A stretch of 64,000 bases of DNA, taken from the NCBI GenBank assembly GCA_014526335.1, contig JACTAT010000036.1, positions 2,564,387-2,628,386 on the forward strand, written 5' to 3'. A model generated the notes under the pieces. The model did not search any database and was not told where the DNA came from. It saw nothing but the letters and a program-made list of their open reading frames with translations. Within the stretch, counting starts at the first letter, position 1. Every line of letters starts with the position of its first letter. The position numbers and the translations under genes were made by a program. The DNA is from Chrysaora quinquecirrha (Eukaryota > Cnidaria > Scyphozoa > Semaeostomeae > Pelagiidae). Positions 20,101 through 32,698 of this stretch are shown here, piece by piece.

Positions 20101-23100
20101 CATGATCCACCTCCAAAAAACAGGCATGATCAATGGGCCCCAACCCCCCTTCTTGTCTGTCCATTAGGTACTGATCAAAGTTTCAATTACAAGGCACTGG
20201 ATGCTTCATCTTTAACTCATGCAGTGGTCATTCCGAAGCATCAAGAACATTGAGTTTGTGTGTCAGAACTTATCAAGGCTGACACCTTGTAAGACATAAT
20301 TATCACTCTTTATCGTGACAAGCCTTTGATATTGATCAAGACAGCCTTTCTTCGGAGATTCTCCTCTTATCATCAGGTTGTGGACTTGTGGTTCTATCGG
20401 ACAGACGCAATAAATAAGAGAAGAACCACATTTCTTATTGCCCAAGGTAAAGAGGCGTTACTCATATACAGGCAAGGAAACCTTTGTTGACCACTGAGTA
20501 ACTTAAAAGACTAACACATTCGTAGCAACAGTCTCACCAAAACTGCGTGCTCCTTTCTCTTCTAAGTTGCCTAAAGCTCTTAGATTAAACTATCCGTGCA
20601 CTGGCCCCCATTTACTAAGCTATTCATGCCAACACTCAATGAGACCAGGCTTTCTTCTTCAATTGTTTCCCATTTGATTTTAAAGATATTCACATGCTAA
20701 ATATCCAAATGGAACTAGATAAATTAAATGACTCCTTTAGAAATCATGAACTGGAAGGCAGAGGTCCCAAGTAAACCGCGAAGCGAAAAAGCCCATGCGG
20801 AAGCGCACGTCCGGGCAAGGGCTAGTCATGTCTAATACAGGCTTCTTCGGTTGCACTGGGTGTTTTAACTCCCAATGCTTTGTTTATGCGTCGAGTGACT
20901 CTTTAATGTACCGTTGTCTGAGAAAATTATGTTACCTCATCATGCAAGAAGTATCAGAAGTTAAACATGTTTTTCTTTTCTACCAGAGATTTTCTTTGGA
21001 GTTTTCGACTACCTGGAGAAGCCCAGAAGATCGATAGAATGATGGAAGCGTTTGCTGAACAGTATTGCAATCAAAATGTTACTGAATTCAAAATTCCAGG
21101 TAAACTGAAATTTCTTGGAGAAAATGCTTGCTTAGATTTAAGCCTGATTTCCATTAACTTCCCGGGGGGGACACTTGATCAAACTTTGTAAGGGACGTGC
21201 CGCCCAAGCATCAAAATACACCCGATCTTATACCAATTTTCCATTCTTCAAACATGAAAATCGTGAAAATCTACACCGTTCCTTATACCAAAAGACCAAA
21301 ATCGTGAAAACTGACACCGTCCTTATGCCAAAATCGTGAAAATGAAAACCGTTCCTTATACCAAAATCGCGAAAATCGATACCGTTCCGGGCGACACGTC
21401 CCCAGTACCCAAATTATACATAGTGCACCCCCGGGATTAACTTGTAAAGAGATTCATTGACAGTGGTCGCACCCCCCCCTTAAATTTTCATCTCTTGAGA
21501 ATTGTCAAGGCTAAAGTTTGAAACCCAAAAATAATGAGAGTTGTGGTGCATTACTGTTCTGGTTAGAGAGAATTGGGCTGAACCCAGGAAGCCCCGTGGG
21601 GAGGTGCACTAATGAAATCCATATCCCTTACACTTAAACCTACCATCTAATTGTTTACTTGCTTCTTTCTTACGAAAGATACATTTTCGTCAATTTGATT
21701 TTTTAAATTTCCGTATAACAGAGCCTTATTTACTGTTAATTTTTGCAACTAATCTACTTCTGTTTTCATTTCTAGATACTTGTTATGTATTAAGTTTCTC
21801 AATAATCATGTTGAACACGAATCTTCATAACCCAAGTGTCAAGGATAAGGTACATTTATAACCTTTTTTTTCGTACATTTTCTTCTTACTTGCTCTTTTC
21901 TTGAATAGTTTCACCTCAAAGCACTTTTCACGGTCGTATCCAAAATAACGTACAGTCGAAACCCCTTATTACGCAATTGAATGTTTCTGTAAACTGTTTG
22001 CGGTAAAGGGCGCTTACGTTTTATTGAGGGTAGTCTAAATTCATGTAACTGGATCGTTCAATGGATGTGATGTAAACCATCATATGAGGGAAAACCTTGT
22101 CATTAAAATCATTTTCATTAAAATGCAGATTTATCAAGTAGCACTTTCTCTTGTTCGGAATCTTTAACTACAGTCACATCCTCTATCTCGAACTCACAGG
22201 GAAACTGAAATTTGGTCGAGATAGTGAATGTTCGAAATAACGGATGCCCCATATAAATACAAAAATTTATATTTTCTAAGTAAGGAAAGGAACCCTGATT
22301 ACTGACCCCAAATTTCATCAAACAAGTCGGTTATTTTTCACAATAAAAGCCCAGGGTCATGTGCTTTCATAGATTAATTTCATCCCTGGTATCGTTGATC
22401 TTTAAATAATGGTGATGCAGCACATCTCCGTGCGCTAAAACAAGCAGAGATTACGGGCATCGCTTCTGAGTGGGCAAGACAGTTATGAACGTGAAGAGCT
22501 ACGTTCTGCCAGGAATTTCCTGTCTGAATTTCCGTTGCTCCTAAACATATATCCCTTCAAGCGAAATTATTAACGGAGGTTGACATTTTAGGGGTTTTAA
22601 CTTGAGATACTTTGACGAGGTTTCTTTGTATAATAACTCCCATAATTCAGAAGCTTTCTGAACGTTGCAGAATGTAGGAAAATAATCTTACATAGAATTC
22701 AAGCGGGGTTTGGTCCGTTACTGAAAGTTTCTGCAAATTTGAGGTTGAACGTTTTAGTTTCCGTCCGTGTAAGCTTTTCTCTAACAAATTCTGCAATTCT
22801 TCCTTCCAAATATATCTAAAACTAATGTTTCTTGAGAGGCAAATTTCAAATTTTTGACCTTTCTGAAAGTCTAGAATTCCTTTTACTGTTGTAGGATAAA
22901 CCCAGCACGTTCATATCAATTATTTTCTTGCATTAAAGTTTTTTCAAATTTCATATCATTACTTGTCTATGATATGCCTTCTTGTTGACGATTTTCAACT
23001 GTGTTTGATTTTTGGTCCTCGTGTTGGTACTTTTTAGTTACCAATTTATCAAGTGACTCAAATTGGTCGTCAGTCTTTGTTAAAAGCGACTCTTGATATC

Positions 23101-26100
23101 ATTTCTTCTTTAGCAGTAATTTTGCTTTACTATAACACAAAGACAAAATGGTACTTTATAAGCGTAATAAATACTTTAAAGTTTTGTTTTACATTTTCAT
23201 TGTAGCAAACTCTTGATGGTTTTATCAATATGAACAGAGGAATCAACAATGGTGATGATTTGTCTGCTGAAATGTTGACGGTGAGCTTACTGCCAGCTAT
23301 TGCTTAATGCTGCCGTTATTACGCTCTTGTTTATTACCTATTTTCGAATATATTAACTCATTCAAATAGCTTTTAACACCAAAGAACATCTTAACAATCA
23401 AGCGCTCTTGACTCTTCACTATACAATGCTCGACAAATATCGAGCACCTGTCGAGCAATGTTGAGGGAATGTCGAGAGGGGTTGCCAACGTGCTGGACTT
23501 CTGACTCGACTGTGTGCCAAACTTTGTCTCGACCTCGATTCAAACGACCATTTGCCTCTATCTCATGTTTCGATTGTTTAACAATGCCAATATCCGATCT
23601 TGTATCAAAACACAAATATTTTCAAGGGCAAGGCCTAGGCCTAAATCTTTATTGGCATCACTTTCAGCCTCATCAGACACCTCGCAGGAATCTGGGAATG
23701 GTTCCTCTTGATCGAAGCTTGTCCAGTCATGTAAGGGAACAGCAATAATTAAGACTCTCGGATTTCTATCTCCAAATTGATTTAGACCTTCTACAACTTT
23801 TTGGTGCACAAAACTAGGTCAACTGCCCATATGCACGCTATACAATGTAGAGTGAGTGGCTAAACGGTCTTGACAACATCTAGAACAATAGATTTGTAGA
23901 GAATACATGCTCGATAAGTTTGAACACGATCAAACTTCACAATACAACGCGCAACATCACTACACAACGCTTGACATGACTACACAAGGTGGCCAAAGTG
24001 CTCTCGACATTTTACTCGACCAAAAAGTTGAACCTTGTATAGTGAAAAGTCGAGAGCGTTTGACGGTAGCTTAACAACTTTAACTACTCAGTTGTTGTTA
24101 GCTTCAGTGTAGGCCCTATTTCTCTTAAGACTCTAGAGACTCTTAAGCCCTATGTACACTACACAAACTAACTGGGTTCGCCCAGGAATAAGCTAGCCCG
24201 GGTTTGAACTAAAGCATTTATCAGGGTCGGTTAATTTTAGAATTAACCGGAGTTAGTTTTGAAAATGTAATCTAACCTTGAAACCGGGGCTAACCGGTGT
24301 TTGTGTCTGTGATCTTTATCGCATATAATTCTTTCAGGAATTGTATGAAAGTATTCGAGATGAACCTTTCAAAATACCAGAAGATGATGGCCTTGATTTA
24401 ACGAAAACATTCTTCAATGCCGAAAGAGAAGGAATGCTTACAAAAGAAGGTAGGAAAATGTTTTGCTAGATTAATACATGTGAGATATTGATACCACCAG
24501 CAAAAGGACAATTATTTATGTATTGAAGAGGTTTCAGTTTACTGTTTGAGTGACATAATGAATCTCATGTCAATCAGCCACACGCCAGATTACAATGGCG
24601 CCTTCGCAGCAGAATAATGATACTGAGACATTAAAAGGAAACGACTTCTTATTCGGAGCTCCACGTTTCTTACAGCCCATGCTCTAAGGAGAGTCAGACA
24701 AAGAAAGCTTTTAAGTATGCCCGAAAATGTTTCCCCTGTTTATCGCAATAACAAATCCAGAGAAGCAAATTTTTAAATTCAAAAGTCAAAAAAACGGTTT
24801 CTATATTATTATTGCAGCCTTTTTAGCTCTTTTACATTGATGTTGTTGACTAACTTACAGCCGCCAGAAACTGTCTACTTTCGTAAATTGGTACCTGGCC
24901 TAAGTACACCGAAATGCATGCAGTAAGTTAGGCTTACATCGCATGAGCATAAATTGTCTGTTTTTGTTATCACTGATATATTTTGTGGTTTTTCAATTTT
25001 ATTGAGAACAAACATTGCCAGTCCATATTTTCAACGATTCCAATTTTTGTGCTATTTCAAAACAGACGATCGTTGTTTGCTACAAAAATCAAAACATTTC
25101 CAGTAGTTCATCACTTCCTTGATCTATTTTTTCAGGTGGCCTTCATAAGTCTTGGAAACCTCGTTATTTCATATTAAAAGACAACTGCTTGTATTATTTC
25201 AAAAATAAAGGGGTAAGTCGTTATTTTTACTTTCAAATTTGTCCAAATTCGTCCTGTTTTGTGAGAAATTAAAACCCTATTTACGCAAAGCTCTATTTGG
25301 AGCGAGAATATTTCAGAAATCGCCCAGAACATGAATGTTTCCATTAGGTTAAGAGGTAGAGAGAGGTCGAGGTGTTCTTAATAGGAATTTTAGGATAGAG
25401 TGTGTGGTGGTTGAGGTCGAGTTTTTTCATTTTGAAACGTTTTGGATTTGGCTATATAACGCTTATTTTTTAAAAGCACCTAGTAAGAGACTACAGAATC
25501 CCTTTAAGAAACTCCCTTAAAATTGATGGAAAGTTAACTAAAACCTAAGAAATGCTATGTAACTTCAAATCAATACATTTCTATGTCGTTTTTCAGATAA
25601 AAATATGAAAACGAATGTAAAAAACATAGCCAAATACAATTTTTCGTTTAAACATACAAAAACAATTGTCAACAAGTAAAACAACAAAACAAATAAGAAC
25701 AAAACAAATAAGAACAAAACATACATTTTCCATATAAACATACAAAAAAAATGTTAACAAATAAGAACAAAAATATGTTCAACTGTAAACAAGTGAGACT
25801 TCTCAACTTATAGTTTCTTTATTTTTATTCTTCTTACCTATAAATGCTTCTGTATATTAGGCACTCCTTGTTAAGTAAAAGTTAAGCCAATCCAAGTTAA
25901 TTGAATTAAAATAAATTCACTCTTGGCAAGTTGGAAAACCTCTGCAAGAACATTTACCAAATTCATCACCACTATAAGTTATAGATCAAGTTTCTTATAA
26001 AAAGTGAGTGTAGCTGAAATCCCTAGAAGCCCAGTTTAAGGGGACTGACGATTTCTGATTTAGCCAGGGTTTTTAAAGGAAAAATTTAGAACTGCACATT

Positions 26101-29100
26101 ATCCTTACAGTCCATTTGGTGTTGAAAGTAGAATTTATCAAGGCCGACGTACATATAACTCAATGCAATAGTTAGGAGGTATAGGCATGCTCTCCAAGAA
26201 AACATTTGCATTTTATAGGTCAAGAATCGCTCTGGTGATCATTCCGTGATTTCAATATGCAAAATCTAAGTACGAGACCAGGCCATTTGCTGACTAAACA
26301 AAAATTACACCGTTGATTATTTTGGTATATGGCAACAATACTTAAAGTAATGTGAATTATGTTCTATGCCAGTTTCTCCGCTGCACAGTTTATCTTTTAG
26401 GACTGGACAAAAACCTTTAGGACTGCAAATGTTTAGAACTGCTCGTTAAAAAAACCCTTCTTTAGTCATAGACACGTCAGAAACAGACCGAAACAATCAA
26501 CAACAAACAACAATAAAAAATGGGTATAAATTCCGCCTTGGTCGATTGTTTCGTTCTGTTTCTGACGTTTATACTCTGAGGAGTGTCAGAGGAAAGAAGC
26601 TTTTAAGTATGTCCAAAGACATTTTCTACTGTTTCTCACTATTTTGAAATTTTGTACTACTCAAAAACTATTTCTGATTTACTTTAATGAAAGATTCTGT
26701 AGCAGTCAATTTTTTGTCCTGCAACTTCTAAAATACCCACAGAATTGGAAAATAAATCAACATCGTTCCTTTAATCGGGCTTTCTAAACGACTCAGGTAG
26801 TATTTTGTCACGCCCAGTTTTGAAATCCTGAAAATAAGCCAAAGTATAAACTTAAAAATGAAATAGTTCTGTGAAACTTGCTCAAGTAGGTGGGATTTGT
26901 GATGAAAAACAGTTAAAACTGTTACAAGAAACAAAGAAGTAATCGTTTGATTAATTGGCTAGAAATCATTTTACATATTTGGACAGATTCCGTAACCTCA
27001 AAATCTACAATGGAATTCCGCTCAGCAGTGGGATAATCTCTTAAGATTTTTGATTAAGAACATTTTGTTTTCTCATTCGCTATTTTTCAGATTCGAATTC
27101 GAGCCTTAAATGGAAAAACTTTTCAAATGCAATCTTCGTATGAAAATATAGGCGTGTTGAGCAACTCTCCCTACATCAGGATTTCAATTATTATTCCCTT
27201 AAAACGAATGAAAATAAGTGCTTTTGTAAATCCAGTTGCAGAATAGTCGGGTTCAGTATAGGTTTCGAAGTCGAAAATGCTCAACCTTTAATAGCAACCT
27301 TTCAAAAATTGGTTATTATCGTTTAACAAAAGTGACAGTCCAGCTGGAAAGAAAATTTATTTTAATAATGCAATATTTCCCACCATGGAAAGTTCCTCCA
27401 AAAACACAGCAAAAAATGTTTTTTGGCAGGCTTCCTCCATGATTCTACTTTCTCGTTTGTATTCGATTAAGACAAAACACGTTTGATGTAAAAAAAAAGT
27501 GGTTGAAAAAGCTCAATTAAATTTCAGCACATTTTATTCGAAATTCCCAAGGTTGTTACTTGCACGTCGTAGACTGATAAAACTAAAGACTTGCTTGATG
27601 ATAAGAGGGTAGGTTTAATGTGAATGTGCATTATCTCAGGTGATAGAAATCTTCCTCAGTGAAAGTTGTCAATTTGATTATTAATTTCACTTTTCAGGAT
27701 AAAGAACCAAGAGGAATTATTCCGTTAGAAAATTTAAGAGTTCGAGAGAATCAAGAGATCAAAAGGAAGGTACGTATGTAAATTTTGATTTTCACTCCAT
27801 ACACTTTTTTGTAAGGACAATTTTATGAGCCTGGATTTTACCCGGATTTTATGAACTATCTGAGTCTTTGCATAAACACTAAGAATATAGGCTTTATATG
27901 AAAGTCCATCAGATGGAATGGTAAAAGCAAGCGAAAAGATCGACCAGGCCTTTTTCATTTTTACACAAACCTAGCACCATTCGGATAATAAGGTCCTGGC
28001 CAAATGATCAAATATCTTTTGCAATTTGTTTGTAAAGCAATGTTTGTCAAGCAAACAATGTTTTTGAATTTTTTCGTAAACATTGCACAGCTAATTCTGC
28101 TTATTCTTGTTGGTCAAGCGATGTTTTGTGACGTTGCCGCCAAACGATCAAGCATTTCTCGACGAACCAATTTCGAATGTTTGACAAACAATGTTTGATC
28201 GTTTGGCCAAGGCGTTTAAGTCTTCTGTTATTTTGGATACTTCCAGGCCTATTTATCGTTGTTTTCAAAAAGATATCATAAGTTTTATGCCTATAAACAT
28301 TGGTTTGGATAAATTTTGCATGAGAACCAACATTTTCGCATTCTTCACCTTTTTAAAGTTACAAATATGATTTGACTCTCACCCTACATTTTTCTGTGTA
28401 GTTCTGTTTCGAAATATATGCTCCAAATAGTGGTTCAGTTATCAAGGCATGCAAAACCGACTCAGATGGAAAAGTTGTCACAGGTATAGATATAATTACA
28501 GTTGCATGATGCCACGTAAATCTACTTCTTTTAAATCTACCTTCTTCTAAATCTACTAAAGGTTTAACTTCCTATGCCGTTGATCCATCGTATCCAAACT
28601 GATCAAATTTTACAGTACCGTGCTTATCAATTTTACTTCTGTCTGTAATTTTCTACTGAATTCACTCTATTTTAATTATCTTTTTTTCTTGCTTGGCTTT
28701 CCTGTATTTTATATTTCGAAACATGCTGCACGTTGCTACATCATTAACTAACCTTCACGAATTTATCACGCTTTACCAAACGTTACTTGTCCAACTTGCA
28801 TTGATTTTAAACTCATAATTTTGCACTTTTTCTTAACTTTTTCTCAATTTTCACCAAATTTTCAATTTACTGTTGCTTAACTCAGATTTGCTTCACGTTG
28901 AATTTCTTTGCTTCTCTTAACATTTTTTAGTTTGCTTTACATTACCACCTATCTATGCCTTCCTTGCCTTTAATTTACATTTTGAATTTTTTAGCCACTT
29001 TACGTTTTAGGTCATCATGACATTTACAGAATATGTGCATCATCTGCACAGGAACGAGATAACTGGATAACAGACATTAAGTGAGTACCATCGGTTTTCA

Positions 29101-29591
29101 TCAAAATTGAAAATCAAGTTTTTTGTTGAATAGCATTAGTCTTCTCAAGCTATAATTCTGTTGTAATTCTATGAAGTAAAATTTCTTTTGTCATGGCCTC
29201 CTAATTCTCTTACGTCTTCTACTGTAATTTTCTAGTTTCTCGGACAGTCAAAGGTTATTTTCGGAAGAAAAGTTTTTTATATCCTAATGTACACTGGACC
29301 CTTCTTTTCCAATATGTTGCAGAAATATCAAACTCTCTGTAACCCCCTCTCAGTTACTACTTTTGCCAATGTATGACTGTATTGCTTCCCCAGCTACAAT
29401 ACGGGACCTCATCTTTCGAGGGGCTCCTTCATGCAATCTCAACTTCAACTTGCTTCGTCTTTCAATGCATTCAATTAGCCATTTATATGAGCTATTTTCA
29501 TATTTTCAGAAATAGCATTACGAGAGATCCCTTCTATGAAATGCTACAAGCACGTAAGAAGAAGGCAACTCATCTTCTCCAAGGATCATAA
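14199..29591 (+). CDS. CYTH: cytohesin (ARF GEF: coiled coil, Sec7, PH), complete
   Basis: Exons: 14199-14232, 14471-14544, 15440-15504, 16389-16458, 18154-18272, 19763-19843, 20987-21099, 21776-21849, 23206-23280, 24338-24449, 25136-25212, 27698-27769, 28402-28483, 29011-29080, 29510-29591. They total 1200 nt (399 residues), matching the 398-400 residues of animal cytohesins. Cytohesins load GTP on ARF proteins at the plasma membrane and endosomes after phosphoinositide binding. Visible parts: N-terminal coiled coil (about 12-60); Sec7 domain (about 65-250) with the catalytic glutamate in [14 protein letters not shown] (Glu159); PH domain (about 264-380) with diglycine EGGLHK and [13 protein letters not shown]-terminal basic RKKKATH. 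The first exon is the least certain: it supplies the G that completes GAG at the next exon, and its donor GTGATT is weak. The paralogue cannot be assigned; invertebrates commonly have one. Confidence 0.93.
15528..15653. mobile_element. 126-bp MITE with TACAGTACAGGC ends
   Basis: Left TACAGTACAGGCCATAAATA and right TATTTCAAGCCTGTACTGTA are near-perfect inverted ends. The interior carries GCGAATTCGTACAA in both orientations. It lies 23 bp after a cytohesin exon. Confidence 0.7.
15858..16331. mobile_element. TATAAG-end MITE, CAAC variant
   Basis: Inverted ends are ACATGCAG + T-run + ATAAGCAAC at left and GTTGCTTAT...CTGCATGT at right. The heptamer AAGCAAC occurs about seven times: twice at the left end, four times inside, once inverted at the right end. 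It is in a cytohesin intron and belongs to the same superfamily as 17592, 18483, 32699 and 63113. Confidence 0.75.
16677..17088. mobile_element. MITE with GGCCTGTTTGCATGGAGGC ends
   Basis: Left AGGGCCTGTTTGCATGGAGG and right CCTCCATGTAAATAGGCCCT are inverted. Internal GGTTAGCC and CCAGGCTGGCC motifs recur in both orientations. Cytohesin intron. Confidence 0.7.
17592..17997. mobile_element. TATAAG-end MITE, AAAC variant
   Basis: Ends are ACTACA + T-run + ATAAGAAACC and its inverse near 17968-17992. About seven copies of [AG]AGAAAC are present, most followed by TTTTAGAA. No coding capacity. Cytohesin intron. Confidence 0.75.
18483..18816. mobile_element. TATAAG-end MITE, AATA variant, copy 1
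   Basis: Ends are TACACTC + T-run + ATAAGAATA with an inverse at 18791-18816. AAGAATA recurs about six times. It is closely similar over most of its length to 52686-53062. Cytohesin intron. Confidence 0.78.
18880..19015. repeat. dispersed repeat: CAGAAACAGACCGAAACAAT family
   Basis: Diverged copy of the block at 11005 (AAACAGACTGAAGCAATGAA, then ATGCACCAATCGGAAAG). Confidence 0.55.
19320..19700. repeat. dispersed repeat with CCCATATGGGTGGG core
   Basis: CCCATATGGGTGGGTTTTTG occurs twice in tandem near 19370-19400. The flanking segment, including an ATGGGTATGATTTTAAC stretch, recurs at 41195-41450. Part of it (GAATGTTGCAGAATGTAGGA region) recurs at 22610-22790. Confidence 0.6.
21161..21437. 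mobile_element. MITE with CCCGGGGG ends and a 45-bp internal tandem
   Basis: Inverted ends CTTCCCGGGGGGGACACTTG and GTGCACCCCCGGGATT also share an inner GGGACGTG[CT]CGCCC. Inside are about four units containing AAAATCGTGAAAAT and ACCGTTCCTTATACC. A related left end lies at 62408. Cytohesin intron. Confidence 0.65.
22110..22330. repeat. pogo-like MITE fragment (CGAAATAACGGATGCCCC)
   Basis: It shares TATCTCGAACTC, GTTCGAAATAACGGATGCCC and following sequence with the fuller element at 58764-59252. Ends are not well preserved. Confidence 0.5.
23398..24069. mobile_element. TIR element with CTCGACTTTTCACTATACAA ends
   Basis: The left end (TCAAGCGCTCTTGACTCTTC onward) and the right end (GAAAAGTCGAGAGCGTTTGA) are inverted over about 30 bp. 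The octamer CTTAACAA flanks it at 23390-23397 and 24070-24077, a possible 8-bp target duplication. CTCGACA and CTACACAA motifs recur inside. No transposase frame is seen. Cytohesin intron. Confidence 0.65.
26472..26600. repeat. fold-back form of the CAGAAACAGACCGAAACAAT repeat
   Basis: CGTCAGAAACAGACCGAAAC at the left is inverted as GTTTCGTTCTGTTTCTGACG at about 26545-26563, forming a hairpin of about 25-bp arms. The following GAGGAGTGTCAGA recurs at 32100. Confidence 0.7.
27991..28215. mobile_element. MITE, GGCCAAACGATCAAACATTG family
   Basis: Left GGTCCTGGCCAAATGATCAA and right TTTGATCGTTTGGCCAAGGC are inverted. It is the best-preserved member of the family in the window. Cytohesin intron. 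Confidence 0.7.
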
Positions 29592-30264
29592 TTGTTTCTT
29601 GGAAAATGATAAGATAAACAATATATCTTGCTTATCTTTGCATTGAAGTGAATTAGCTGTAACCTCTAAGCACCGTTCCCAAACTTCTATCGTGACTGTT
29701 AAATGAGATATTAGATATTGCATTACTTTTTGCCATATTGTCACTAATTGGTGCCCTGTCTTCGCTGAGCATCCCTACTTAGCACAACCTGGCTCTACTG
29801 AGATTTTTTATGAATAGCCGAGGCTGGTAACTACTATTAAAAGTGAATAACGTATCATTTATTTGTGGATTTTAATATTTGTAGATTTCCGTTCTCTTTT
29901 AGCCTTCTTGCAGACTCAAACCTCTACGAAGGAGGTTCTTTTACCTCCTCCGTAGAGGTTTCAGTCTGCACGCAGGCTAGTCCTCTTTAGGATGCCTCTC
30001 CCGAACACAAGTCCCCATAGTAATTTAAATGGGCACCCACGGTGCTTGTTGGAGATAATGCGTTAGAATAACTAGCCCATATTATTTAAAGATTTTTCTT
30101 AGTATTATTAATATATTCTTATGAAATATAGTGTTTTGTTTTTTTTACTTTAGGTAACGGTACGGTAACTTAGCTAATTTTAGGTAGAATTTAATGTGTT
30201 TACAGTGCTACTGTACCTATTTGTGTATAAATTAGAGGTTGTATGATCTTACGTAACCACGTAT
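29592..30264. other. cytohesin 3' flank with a strong hairpin
   Basis: Apart from the hairpin at 29910-29969 this stretch is AT-rich and shows no gene. The hairpin arms are 26 bp with two mismatches around an 8-nt loop TTCTTTTA. The flanking TGCACGCAGGCTAG recurs inverted at 10442 and, diverged, at 62482. Confidence 0.6.
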
Positions 30265-30534
30265 GTGCAGTACAGCGGTGGTTGTGCAGTACAGAGGAGG
30301 GATTTCATCCCACTGCTGTACTGAACATCCACCACTGTACTCATGGTATCCCTCCGCGGTACTGATGATATCCCTCCGCTGTACTGATAATATCCTTTCG
30401 CTGTACTTATAATATCCCCCGCTGTATTGTACAACTACCGCTGTAGTACTGCACAACCACCGCTGTACTGCACAACCACCGCTGTACTGACAACCACCGC
30501 TGTACTGCACATACTTTATCTGGGGTGGTAACAC
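30265..30534. repeat. second inverted array of the CTGTACTG...ATATCC repeat
   Basis: Units of CTGTACTGATGATATCCCTCCG and CTGTACTGCACAACCACCG occur on the right. GCAGTACAGCGGTGGTTGTG lies inverted at the left edge. It is the same repeat family as 2527-2995. It ends with GGGGTG, the inverse of the CACC(T/C)C start of the first array. Confidence 0.75.
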
Positions 30535-32460
30535 TACCGATTCATCCCAGCCCCAATTTTCGCCCAGTTAAGACTCTTAATATCTAGTTTCAAATGTTTC
30601 TCTTGGCTACCAGGGAACTGCAGCTAAATTCTGGGCTGCATTTGTTGTTAAAGATTTTGCAACAGTTTCTGTCTTCGGCTTGTAACTTCCTTGAATCTTT
30701 CGCTAAGTGATCTATAAGACTATATCCTGCTTGTTACAAATAGGATTGTTTAATGAGAACGTGTAATGTACAGTATATTTACGACCTACTGACCGAATGT
30801 TGAATGTTGAAGTTCAAAGATATCAACTGATTGGCTTTGTTCAACAAAAATTTCGTACGCTTTTAGGGCTCCCAAGAAGTTTTTTGGCTCTTGGGCTGGC
30901 TCTCTTGGTCTCAAGGAAATGTTTATAGCAAACACGGGGCTCCACCAGTCTTATTTTTTTGCCTCTGGGCTCCTTGCCCTGCTTTCAATGCTCCAAATGA
31001 GCCAAAATTTAATTGTGAGAAAGAACTGAGAAACTCGGGCTAGGAAATCGACTGACGAAGACCTACATAGCTGCAATTGCGACCTCGGGGGCCTCGCCTT
31101 TTAAAGGAAAGACAATTAGCGTTGAGCAGTATGTAATAATTGTTATCTATTGGCCGCTTTTCCTGATTTAATTCTTGCATGTTAAAATTCGTCTTTTGTT
31201 GATAATTTTCATAAGTTTTAAGTTTATAATATGTCTAATAATGATTTTTAATTTTTTATAGATTATTATGTTTGAGACAACTTTAAATTGTTAATATTAC
31301 ATTCTTTGCTCTACAACCTGACAATGTCAGATTATCAGTATACTGTTGTGTTGTCTTCGTGATCGCTTCCTTCTATACGAGGGGCGATTCACTCCTTCAA
31401 AATCTCGTACACCCTTGCTCAAATCCTATTGTTTTCACGGAAATCCCTTGGAAATCCTTTTTTATATGAAATCTCATACACGTTTTTTAATAATCAGCTG
31501 GACTTTTGGTCCAGCCCTTAAGTTGCTTAAAATATCTAGTATTTCATTGCTCACAGAATGACTGGTACGTGGAACCCCCCAAAAAAAATTCCTGACTCTT
31601 ATTTTGGCTCTTTTCTTTCTTTTCAATGTAATTGACAACTTTGTAACGATGTACTTTATAAAGAAAGCGATCTAAACCAAAAGCTTCGCAAAATTTCAGC
31701 CCTAGTGGCTTATTGGCCAGTTGCTTTGTAAAAACAGTGTATGTTTTTTGAAGAGTGAAATACCCTTGCTTCTATGTTGCAAGAAATCTTGTGTCATCAT
31801 TACCATCACAATTGTGCTTATTAAGTAAAGACAGCAATGATTTGCTGACAAATCAGATAAAAGTTCTAAAACGCTACATATTGCCATAAATCTTTTGAAT
31901 TGCGCGCAATTGCTGAAATATCTTTGAACATACAAGGTCCGGTACTGTGGAGGTCCAGTAGGTCCTAGGGTCTGATTTTTCCATATGTCAGTATAAATGT
32001 CACAAGAAGCCAGAAACAGACCCAAACAATTGGGTGGGATTTATACTGCTGTAAGTCAATTGCCTCAGTGTATTGTTTCGGTTTGTTTATGACGTCGACT
32101 CTGAGGAGTGTCAGATTTTTATTGATTTACATTCCTCCTTGTGGCAAGTCACTGGGATTTTTTCTTGATTGTTGTTTCTAAACTTATGATTGTTGCATTA
32201 TCATACAGTAGTAATTATGTTGTCTAGTTGTTTTGTTCTATGCACGCGTTAATTATAGTAAAATCTTTAGTTCACTAGTTGCTTAGATTTTGCAACTGAA
32301 GTGCACGCTCTCTAGCATATACTGTAATTTCCACAATTGTGGATTTTCGATAAATTATTAGTCCGGCATGCCAACTTGTAATTCCATTCAATTATTCCAT
32401 TATTCAAATGAGCAAAGAATAAGCAGATTCGAAATAATTTTCAGGAAATAAGCAGTTTTC
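30535..32460. other. intergenic stretch, no gene recognised
   Basis: Only short random frames are present. It contains a GCTCTTGGGCTGGCTCTCTTGG-like low-order repeat (30870-31010) and a GAGGGGCGATTCACTCC segment (31378-31450) related to 33495-33620. A fold-back repeat of the CAGAAACAGACC family is at 31998-32110. Confidence 0.4.
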
Positions 32461-32462
32461 AA

Positions 32463-32576
32463 TTTTAAAACATACAATTCCATTCCATTCCATTCCATCA
32501 TTCCATTCCATCATTCCATTCCATTCCATCATCCCATTCCATCTTTCCATTCAATTCTATCATTCCATTCCATATT
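32463..32576 (+). repeat. (ATTCC)n microsatellite
   Basis: About 20 units of CATTC/ATTCC with some CATCATTCC interruptions. Confidence 0.9.
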
Positions 32577-32698
32577 CCATGTTTTACAGATAGCCGGTAA
32601 GACGCTGCAATTTTCGAAGGTACTGACGTCAGCATGCGAATGACGTTTATTTACGTAAATGATTTATTAAATAATTTAATTTTTTATTACAGTAGGGC

